Shown here piece after piece: positions 1 through 4,909 of a stretch of 5,523 bases of DNA. Origin of the DNA: Spirochaetaceae bacterium (GTDB lineage Bacteria > Spirochaetota > Spirochaetia > SZUA-6 > Fen-1364); NCBI GenBank assembly GCA_003141795.1, contig PLNO01000094.1, forward strand, positions 1 to 5,523, read 5' to 3'. The position numbers and the translations under genes were made by a program. The notes below the pieces were generated by a model. That model was not told where the DNA came from. It worked only from the letters and a program-made list of their open reading frames with translations, and searched no databases. Each line of letters opens with the position of its first letter. Positions within the stretch are counted from its first letter, which is position 1.

Positions 1-213
1 GAGCGTGCTCTTCCCCGAGCCGCTCTCCCCGACGACGCCGAGGATCTCACCCTCCCGCAGGTCGAAGCTGACACCCCTGAGGGCGGTGACGCTTCCACAG
101 CGGGGGCAGACGTTCGTGCCGGCCTGCGGCCCCGTGGACGATTCGCAATGCGCGCAGCCCCGTCCGTAGCGGCGGCCCAGTCCTTCCGCGGCGAGGATCG
201 TGGACTCATCCAT
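1..213 (-). CDS. phnK: C-P lyase ATP-binding protein PhnK (C-terminus beyond window)
   Basis: Partial gene: the first 71 codons are inside the window. PhnK is an ABC-type ATPase that is not a transporter; a PhnK dimer docks on PhnJ in the C-P lyase core complex and is needed for phosphonate breakdown. Visible: a beta strand and Tyr-containing A-loop region (residues 6-16), then the stretch VSFDLREGEILGVVGESGSG ending in Walker A GESGSGKST (62-70). Between them lies an extra segment with two Cys-x2-Cys pairs (Cys20/Cys23 and Cys36/Cys39), absent from E. coli PhnK as I recall it and resembling a zinc ribbon. The ATG start overlaps the end of phnJ by 8 bases and is preceded by GAAGGG at 222-227, 8 bases away. 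The signature motif and Walker B lie off the edge. Its identity as PhnK rests on position after phnJ plus the VSFDL..GE.LG.VGESGSGKST match; PhnL or an oligopeptide-transport ATPase is less likely. Confidence 0.9.
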   Translation of the reverse strand, partial: MDESTILAAEGLGRRYGRGCAHCESSTGPQAGTNVCPRCGSVTALRGVSFDLREGEILGVVGESGSGKSTL

Positions 214-1099
214 CGCGCGAGCCCTTCGGCGGGATCTGTCCCCCGCGGACAAGGTCGCAGAAGCCGGAATCCGAACAGATGTGCGTCTCCTCGCCGGTCT
301 GCTCGTCGTATATTTCGTCGAGGTACGTGCCCACCGAGCCGCAACGTGTGCAGCGCAGCCCCTCGAAGCTTTCGACCTGGAAGCGAACGTCATCGAACTC
401 CAGCGGCTCGACCCGCGTATAGGGCGGCACGGCGTACACGCGCTTTTCCCTTCCCGCCCCCAGGAGGGTGAGCTGCCGCGCGTTATCGAGCATCCTCATG
501 TCCCAGCGGGGGATGGGAGAGGGGGACATGATGTAGTGGCCGTTCACCCTGCAGGGGTAACCGGTGGCCACGGAGATCGCCCCGTTTTCGACGATGTCCT
601 CGTAGAGGGAGACCCACATGCGCGCGTAGTCGCCCTCCGCGTGCATGCGGCGCGTTTCCACCTCACTGGGCTCCACGATGCGAAGCGGCTCCGGGAGCGG
701 AACCTGTAGCACCGCGATCTGGCCGTCCGTCATGGGGATCTCCGGCAGGCGGTGTCGGGACTGCAGCAGGGTCGCCTCCCGGGAATCGTACGTCGTGCGC
801 ACGCCCGTCGTCGCCACGAGGAGCTTGCGCAGGCTCACCGCATTGACGCTCGCGTCGCTGCCCTGGTCAATGATCTTCAGCACGTCGTCGGGGCCGATGA
901 GCGACATCGTGACCTGCAGGCCGCCCGTTCCCCAGCCCCGCGCGATGGGAAGCTCGGGGGAAGCGAACGCCACCTGGTGGCCGGGCAGCGCCACGGCCTT
1001 CAGGAGCGCACGTCGCACCTCACGCTTGGCCCCCTCGTCGAGAAAGGCGAAGTTGTAGCGTTGCGGCCCCGCCGCTGGGAGGAGCGCGGCCAGTCTCAT
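206..1099 (-). CDS. phnJ: Alpha-D-ribose 1-methylphosphonate 5-phosphate C-P lyase PhnJ
   Basis: Radical-SAM enzyme that cleaves the carbon-phosphorus bond of ribose 1-alkylphosphonate 5-phosphate, releasing an alkane and a cyclic ribose phosphate. The 297-residue protein (E. coli about 281) keeps the unusual C-terminal cluster motif: Cys250-x2-Cys253, Cys275 and Cys281, with the same 3, 22 and 6 spacings as E. coli Cys241/244/266/272. By that alignment the first three hold the 4Fe-4S cluster and Cys281 is the catalytic thiol. Gly40 (LPGHQVAF) matches the glycyl-radical Gly32, and His116 (QSRHRLPE) matches the interface metal ligand His108. GWGTGGLQ, DQGSDASVNAVS, PSPIPRWD and GAGREKRVYAVPPYTRVE are family blocks. 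The ATG at 1099 overlaps the phnI stop as ATGA, with GGAGG at 1106-1110 six bases upstream; the open frame continues upstream to 1438, but that part is phnI read out of frame. A short tail follows the last cysteine. Appears intact. Confidence 0.98.
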   Translation of the reverse strand: MRLAALLPAAGPQRYNFAFLDEGAKREVRRALLKAVALPGHQVAFASPELPIARGWGTGGLQVTMSLIGPDDVLKIIDQGSDASVNAVSLRKLLVATTGVRTTYDSREATLLQSRHRLPEIPMTDGQIAVLQVPLPEPLRIVEPSEVETRRMHAEGDYARMWVSLYEDIVENGAISVATGYPCRVNGHYIMSPSPIPRWDMRMLDNARQLTLLGAGREKRVYAVPPYTRVEPLEFDDVRFQVESFEGLRCTRCGSVGTYLDEIYDEQTGEETHICSDSGFCDLVRGGQIPPKGSRDG

Positions 1100-2187
1100 T
1101 CCTTCCCTCCGCGCAGCGCGCGCAGACGGTCGAGGTCGGACTGGAAGGTCACGTAGTGCGGCAGCTTGAAATGCGAGCAGAACCCCGAAGCCTCGATGCC
1201 GTCGGTGTGCAGGAGCACGAACTCCATGTCCTCCGAAGGGGCGCCGGGACGCTCGGACATCATCGCGCGATCGAGCACCGCCATCGATATCGCCTTGATC
1301 TCGTTGTGCCCGAAGCAGGCACCGTACCCGAGGCTGAAGGTCGGCGCATCCTCCTCGCCTCCGCGCTGGACCGAGGCCATGATCTCCACCTCGGTGATCT
1401 CGATCGATCCGAGGGTGATCGTGGTGCCTTCCCGCCACGGGTGAGGGATGCTGATGTTTACTCTTCCCACGCGCAGCTCCGCGATCGTGGGGTGCACCGT
1501 TCCGTACCCCCGCATGCTGCTGTACGCGAGTGCGAGCACCCCCCCCGTCTCCGCCCGGGCGAGCATCTGCAGCCGCCCGCTGCGGTCCATGGGGAACGTC
1601 GCCGATTCCTGCGTTATGTCGGTCGGCTCACGGCCGCCTGCATCGACGACGGGCGGCACGAGGCCCTGATCGCGCAGCATCTGCACGACCTTCTGGAACC
1701 GGCCCGGGTCGAGAGGCTCGGCATGGGTGCCGAGGACCTTTTCGAACTCTCCGACGTACGCCCTTTGCGTCTCCGCGGTCTCTTCCGCAAGGGAGAAGTC
1801 GAGGATACGCTGCTCGTAATCGGACGTGGGGCCCAGCACCTGGCCGCCCGGGATCGTCTTGAACGCGCTGGAAATGCGCCGGGCAATCCGCATCCCCTCC
1901 GCACGCACGGGGAGGGAGTCAACGAGGCGGCGCAGGGTGGATCGGTAGGCGCGCAGGAGGAACGATGCCTCCAGCGGATCTCCCGATGCCTGCTTCAAGG
2001 CGAGTGCGGCGTGGAACGGGGAATACAGGCTGCCCTCGGAGATGACGCGGTCCACCAGCGGTCCCATCTGCTCCATGATCTGGCGAACGGCGATCGGGAT
2101 CTCCTCCCCCTTCAGTCGGAGGTAGCGGTTGAGCTTCTGCGAGCTCTCTATCGCCTCGATCCCGCCCTGGACGGCCACGTAGCCCAT
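1096..2187 (-). CDS. phnI: C-P lyase core subunit PhnI
   Basis: Core subunit that, with PhnG, PhnH and PhnL, is known to displace adenine from ATP and attach the phosphonate to ribose, forming ribose 1-alkylphosphonate 5-triphosphate; PhnI alone has nucleosidase activity. The product is 363 residues (E. coli about 354). Family blocks in order: N-terminal MGYVAVQGGIEAIESS; EGSLYSPFHAALALKQASGD and FLLRAYRSTL (about residues 50-87); AFKTIPGGQVLGPTSDYEQR (about 112-131); LALAYSSMRGYGTVHPTIAE; VEIMASVQRG; SLGYGACFGHNEIKAISMA; and C-terminal GFCSHFKLPHYVTFQSDLD. His339 and His344, five apart in HFKLPH, correspond to the E. coli histidines that bind a metal with PhnJ His108. The ATG at 2187 shares one base with the phnH stop (TGATG), behind a strong GGAGG at 2195-2199, which fixes the start despite an open frame to 2256. 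Translationally coupled to both neighbours by overlap. Confidence 0.98.
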   Translation of the reverse strand: MGYVAVQGGIEAIESSQKLNRYLRLKGEEIPIAVRQIMEQMGPLVDRVISEGSLYSPFHAALALKQASGDPLEASFLLRAYRSTLRRLVDSLPVRAEGMRIARRISSAFKTIPGGQVLGPTSDYEQRILDFSLAEETAETQRAYVGEFEKVLGTHAEPLDPGRFQKVVQMLRDQGLVPPVVDAGGREPTDITQESATFPMDRSGRLQMLARAETGGVLALAYSSMRGYGTVHPTIAELRVGRVNISIPHPWREGTTITLGSIEITEVEIMASVQRGGEEDAPTFSLGYGACFGHNEIKAISMAVLDRAMMSERPGAPSEDMEFVLLHTDGIEASGFCSHFKLPHYVTFQSDLDRLRALRGGKE

Positions 2188-2801
2188 CAGAGCACCTCCA
2201 CCGTCGTCGTGCGGGGAATGCCGGCGGCGCGCCCCTCCGCGTCCACGAGGATCCAATCCACGCCGAGGGGGAAATGGCTGTTCACGTCGGCCCGTGCCGC
2301 AGGGTACCGCGGATCAAGGGATCGGACACCAAGCAGCACTCTTCTCCGCACGCCGGGGCCTGACAGCGCCATCAGCGTCTCGTCCTTGCCGGGCGCTTCG
2401 TCCTCAGCGCGCACACCGGACACGCTGAGGACGAGGGTCGCCGAATCCTCGGGAAAATCGAGGCTGCCGCGTTTCACGCGGAAGAAAGCCTCGTCCCAAG
2501 CACCGCCGTCGAGAAGCACATAGTCGGCCTGGTCGGCGCTCCGCAGGGGAGTGGAAAGGTTCACCTGCAGATACGCCGTCCATTCCTCCCGCGCCGGCCC
2601 GTTGCCGACGTGGAAGGAAACGCGGTGGTCGCACAGGGTCTTCAGGACGGAAAGCACGTGACAGGAAAAACCGGCGGGCGCACCGGGGTACCCCCGCGAG
2701 GGCAGCTGGACGATGCGGCCCGGCCTGCTCATGGCGTCGAGGAGTGCGCGGAACGTGGCCTGGGAGTCGAAGACGTCGTCGAACGTCGTTTCGCGCAGCA
2801 T
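2187..2801 (-). CDS. phnH: C-P lyase core subunit PhnH
   Basis: Subunit of the PhnGHIJ core complex, required for the first step of phosphonate activation; the known structure resembles PLP-dependent transferases but lacks the cofactor. The product is 204 residues (E. coli about 194). Hallmarks: an N-terminal TQATFRALL-like block, here SQATFRALLDAMSRPGRIVQ at residues 13-32; LKTLCDHRVSF (53-63), where the family has a Leu..LLD segment; ADYVLLDGG (92-100); GSLDFPEDSATLVLSV with a Pro-Glu pair (112-127); LSGPGV (146-151); and the C-terminal signature NSHFPLGVDWILVD followed by GIPRTTTVEV (174-203). The ATG at 2801 lies 11 bases after the phnG stop; an AGGA overlapping that stop sits 9 bases before it. 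The reading frame stays open to 3353, but that part runs antisense-like through phnG in another frame and has no PhnH similarity, so I reject the longer form. Confidence 0.96.
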   Translation of the reverse strand: MLRETTFDDVFDSQATFRALLDAMSRPGRIVQLPSRGYPGAPAGFSCHVLSVLKTLCDHRVSFHVGNGPAREEWTAYLQVNLSTPLRSADQADYVLLDGGAWDEAFFRVKRGSLDFPEDSATLVLSVSGVRAEDEAPGKDETLMALSGPGVRRRVLLGVRSLDPRYPAARADVNSHFPLGVDWILVDAEGRAAGIPRTTTVEVL

Positions 2802-2812
2802 GGCGGCGGGTC

Positions 2813-3223
2813 CTATCGGACCTCGAAGCTCACACGTGTGGATGCCGCTGCCCTGCTTTCGGCCGCCCAGCGCGTCTCGATGCGCGCCCGCTCGGCTTCC
2901 AGCAGGGGGAGGATCTCCGAGGCGGCGGGATGACCGCCGCCTACAACGGCATCGACGAGAGCAGCGCACAGGGCCCGTTCCTGCGACTCCCCCAGTGCGC
3001 ATCCGTACCCGTGGCGTCCGTCCACCTCGACCTCGCATTCCGTGACGAATGCCTCGCCGAGGAGGAAGAGGGAGTTTTCCAGCGGCTCGACGTGCCGCAC
3101 CATCACCATTCCCGGCGCGGGCGGCTTCAGCACCCGAACCTCGAAGCGGTCCGCGATCGCCTCTGCTATCGCCGTCACCGCCCCCACGCTGCCCTCTGCC
3201 ACGATCTCCGAGTGATTCATCAT
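2813..3223 (-). CDS. phnG: C-P lyase core subunit PhnG (short, divergent form)
   Basis: First gene of the C-P lyase operon. PhnG is a small subunit of the PhnGHIJ core, needed with PhnI and PhnH to couple phosphonate to ribose triphosphate. The product is 136 residues against about 150 in E. coli. Recognisable parts: PGMVMVRHVEP (38-48), LGEAFVTECEVEVDGRHGYG (55-74), corresponding to the family GEatvTraaVr...G..Gy block, an ALxAALVDA helix (about 82-93) and a C-terminal RAAASTRVSFEV (family ATRVDF). The N-terminal helix is shorter than in E. coli. The start is a double ATG at 3223 and 3220; no ATG, GTG or TTG lies further upstream in frame before a TAA at 3274. No clear Shine-Dalgarno site precedes it, unlike the other genes here, and a three-codon ATG-GCA-TGA reading frame overlaps the start. 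It begins about 200 bases after the upstream unit, so it probably has its own promoter. Confidence 0.92.
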   Translation of the reverse strand: MMNHSEIVAEGSVGAVTAIAEAIADRFEVRVLKPPAPGMVMVRHVEPLENSLFLLGEAFVTECEVEVDGRHGYGCALGESQERALCAALVDAVVGGGHPAASEILPLLEAERARIETRWAAESRAAASTRVSFEVR

Positions 3224-3244
3224 GCCATGAACAGGGAATGCGGA

Positions 3245-3290
3245 CAGGATTAATTCTGAGTGAAGGGGAGGTTAAGAATGCGTTGATTTT
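3245..3290 (-). promoter_or_regulatory. Possible Pho-box-like array before phnG
   Basis: Read on the minus strand, four short T-T-A-A-C-like motifs begin at 3287 (ATCAACG), 3276 (CTTAACC), 3265 (CTTCACT) and 3254 (ATTAATC), exactly 11 bases apart. PhoB/PhoP-type phosphate-starvation regulators bind direct repeats with an 11-bp period, and phn operons are classic Pho targets. A weak -10-like CAGAAT at 3258-3253 lies 11 bases after the second unit, with no matching -35, as in activator-dependent promoters. The repeats are imperfect and no regulator gene is visible, so this is a guess from spacing and context. Confidence 0.25.
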
Positions 3291-3311
3291 CACCTCCCGC
3301 CGGTCTATAAG
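3283..3311 (+). promoter_or_regulatory. Sigma70-like promoter facing away from phnG
   Basis: On the plus strand TTGATT (3283-3288) and TATAAG (3306-3311) are separated by exactly 17 bases, matching the -35/-10 consensus at 4/6 and 5/6. Transcription would start near 3318 and run antisense into the end of the lipoprotein gene. No convincing gene follows; the only candidate is a 17-codon frame at 3348. It could be a chance match in this AT-richer gap or a source of antisense RNA. Confidence 0.2.
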
Positions 3312-3320
3312 GAGAGCGGG

Positions 3321-3366
3321 GCATGAGGGGACCGGATAGGAAGAGTGATGCAAACGATCCTCATGC
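3321..3366. repeat. 8-bp inverted repeat in the gap before phnG
   Basis: GCATGAGG (3321-3328) and CCTCATGC (3359-3366) are perfect inverted copies with a 30-base loop; the stem can extend by a few pairs through a bulge (GC at 3316-3317 with GC at 3369-3370). A second, overlapping 6-bp inverted pair is CCGGTC (3300-3305) and GACCGG (3330-3335). No T-run follows on either strand, so it does not look like a terminator. It could be an operator or a leader-RNA hairpin, or chance. Confidence 0.35.
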
Positions 3367-3389
3367 TCGCGTCACGGCTCCGACGGTAC

Positions 3390-3430
3390 AAAAAGGGCTG
3401 AGCAAGAGGGCCGAAAGGGGTCAGTTCCCC
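3390..3430 (-). terminator. Weak terminator candidate after the lipoprotein gene
   Basis: Reading leftward from the lipoprotein stop, a GGGG..CTGA arm (3430-3421) could pair with TCAG-CCC (3401-3395), with a 3-base bulge and a long loop, followed by five T (3394-3390). The stem is short and bulged, so efficient termination is doubtful; readthrough into phnG remains possible. An alternative GGGG/CCCC hairpin (3417-3430) has only 4 bp and no T-run. Confidence 0.2.
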
Positions 3431-4146
3431 ACGTACTCGATCTGCGCCGATTGGAGGATCGTGAGCGCCGTGGTGATTCCCGAAAGGCCAGGGGTGACGG
3501 CCCCGTCGGATCCGTCGACCGAACCGACGCCGATCGGCGCGAAAACTCCGGTGAACTGCCCCTCACCCACCACAATGTCGGTCTGGTAGACGAGGGACGG
3601 CTGACCGTTGACGCCGGCGTTCTTCGGCGTATAGCGATCGTTGTAGTCGTAGGAGACGTTGACTTCCAGCTTCGCGACGTATCGCCCGACGGGCAGGCCG
3701 CGGGGTGCCGCCGCTTCGTGATGCGTGGCGCCTCCCGGGGTCGCACCCGACACCGCGTCAGCGGAGGCCGCTGCACCGAGGGCCGCATGGGACCAGACCG
3801 GCAGGGCTTCGGGCCTTCCCGCGGAAGGCGCGGAATACCATTTCTTCGTGGAGCCTTTCGTCGTCACGTATACCGTGTCCAGATACTTCCCGTCGGGTGT
3901 CTCGATCCAGCACGCCGCTTGTGGAGGATAGTGGAGCTTGAAGACGAGCACTGTTGCCGTCGATCTGTAATTGGGCCCGGGGACGAGGCTCACGATGAAT
4001 CGCGGGCCGCTCACCGGTGAGGTCGCGGCCCTCGTTCCGGAAGGCGCGCACGAGATCAGCACGAGCATGAAAAGGGCAATCGGTAGGCCGATTGCGGCCC
4101 GCCGCGCCGCCCTGGTTGAAATCGTCATGTCTGTTCTACGAAACAT
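3421..4146 (-). CDS. Predicted lipoprotein, DUF2271-like
   Basis: Predicted envelope lipoprotein of 241 residues with unknown function. The N-terminus has an Arg-rich region (Arg3 to Arg16), a hydrophobic stretch (about 18-31) and a lipobox L-I-S-C, so Cys33 would be lipidated after signal peptidase II cleavage. The mature part has beta-rich character: TATVLVFKLHYPPQAACWIE (63-82), DGKYLDTVYVTT (85-96), RPEALPVWSHA (111-121), DAVSGATP (130-137), then LPVGRYVAKLEVNVSYDYND (151-170). This order (aromatic Trp-Ile/Val-Glu strand, rPe.LPvW, DAVSGATP, G.Y.v..EvN.S.D) reminds me of the DUF2271 periplasmic family, by recall only. Residues 122-150 are a low-complexity Ala/Gly stretch. The start at 4146 is chosen for its perfect AGGAGG (4152-4157) five bases upstream; it overlaps the ParA stop by 11 bases. 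A second ATG at 4128 is possible. Co-transcription with a cytoplasmic ATPase and a CHAD protein is unexplained. Confidence 0.75.
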   Translation of the reverse strand: MFRRTDMTISTRAARRAAIGLPIALFMLVLISCAPSGTRAATSPVSGPRFIVSLVPGPNYRSTATVLVFKLHYPPQAACWIETPDGKYLDTVYVTTKGSTKKWYSAPSAGRPEALPVWSHAALGAAASADAVSGATPGGATHHEAAAPRGLPVGRYVAKLEVNVSYDYNDRYTPKNAGVNGQPSLVYQTDIVVGEGQFTGVFAPIGVGSVDGSDGAVTPGLSGITTALTILQSAQIEYVGN

Positions 4147-4909
4147 TCGAGCCTCCTGTTTTTCCGCTGAGCGCAAATTGCCTGACCTCTTCCCACAGCG
4201 ACGCATAGGCACGGCCGGCCTCCGAAGCGGGCCGGTGATGGGCAACCGGTCGGCGCGTCCGCGTCGAGCGTTCGATGTCTGAAAGCGACGGGATCACCGT
4301 TTCACACACGGCGGACTCGCGCGCCCGGAAAATGGCCATCGTGTCCCGGTGAATGGCCCTCCTGCGTTCCACCATGGTGAAGGCAGCGAGGATACGGGAC
4401 CGATTATATCCCTTGCGGTGAAAGAAGACGATGATCTCCTCGAAGGCGCGGAGGGACAACGGCGTCGGAACGATGGGGACGAGGAGGACGTCCACCGCGC
4501 GGAAGACGTTTTCGGAGACGAGGCCGATGCCGGGAGGGCAGTCCAGGAAAGCCCATTCGTATGCCCCACCGAGTGTGCGGAGCAGGCCGCGCAGTACGGC
4601 GCGGGGATGCGGCGCGTCGTGGAGGAGGATATCCAGCTTCCGATAGGCGAACCGCGCGGGGATCATGTCGAGCTGCGGGATCCGCGAGGTCACCACCTGG
4701 GTCGACAGGGTGCTCCGGCCCCGCAGGAGATCCCGAGTCCCCCCGACACCGCCCGTCTCGGGAATGCCGAGCGAATAACCGGCTGCACCCTGCGGATCGA
4801 GGTCCCATAGGAGCGTCGGTGCCCCACGACCCGCGGCGCAGGCGAGGTTCACCGCTGTCGTCGTCTTGCCGACCCCGCCCTTGATGTTGTAGACGCCGAT
4901 GATCTTCAT
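4136..4909 (-). CDS. Orphan ParA/MinD-family ATPase
   Basis: ParA-type P-loop ATPase of 257 residues. Such proteins form ATP dimers, usually bind DNA non-specifically and move or space a cargo (plasmid, chromosome origin, carboxysome, chemoreceptor cluster) released by a partner that stimulates hydrolysis. Visible: deviant Walker A KGGVGKTTT (10-18) with signature Lys10 and catalytic Lys15; Walker A' LLWDLDPQG (33-41) with Asp38; Walker B-like FLDCPPG (121-127); and the later VLLVPIVPTPLSLRAFEEI segment (141-159), typical of the Soj/ParA branch. Basic residues (RNRSR-like at 168-172, RRR at 182-184, RTRR at 217-220) could serve DNA contact. There is no N-terminal helix-turn-helix domain and no visible amphipathic C-terminal MinD helix. 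The ATG at 4909 overlaps the CHAD stop as ATGA, with GGGGGA six bases upstream. No parB-like gene or iteron array accompanies it, so the likely partner is the CHAD protein (inference). Confidence 0.93.
   Translation of the reverse strand: MKIIGVYNIKGGVGKTTTAVNLACAAGRGAPTLLWDLDPQGAAGYSLGIPETGGVGGTRDLLRGRSTLSTQVVTSRIPQLDMIPARFAYRKLDILLHDAPHPRAVLRGLLRTLGGAYEWAFLDCPPGIGLVSENVFRAVDVLLVPIVPTPLSLRAFEEIIVFFHRKGYNRSRILAAFTMVERRRAIHRDTMAIFRARESAVCETVIPSLSDIERSTRTRRPVAHHRPASEAGRAYASLWEEVRQFALSGKTGGSNVS

Noticed and set aside
1100..1438. Longer N-terminus for PhnJ starting at 1438
   Set aside because: The extra 113 residues are phnI read in another frame and show no PhnJ similarity; the ATG at 1099 has GGAGG and the usual 4-base overlap.
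1156..2523. Long plus-strand open frame of 455 codons opposite phnI and phnH
   Set aside because: It runs antisense to two genes with clear family matches, its translation is low-complexity Arg/His/Leu-rich, and such mirror frames are common in GC-rich coding DNA.
2802..3353. Longer N-terminus for PhnH starting at 3353
   Set aside because: The extension passes through phnG in a different frame and the intergenic gap; PhnH homology begins at the ATG at 2801.
4349..4810. Plus-strand open frame opposite the ParA gene
   Set aside because: No recognisable domain, and it is fully antisense to a gene with intact Walker motifs.
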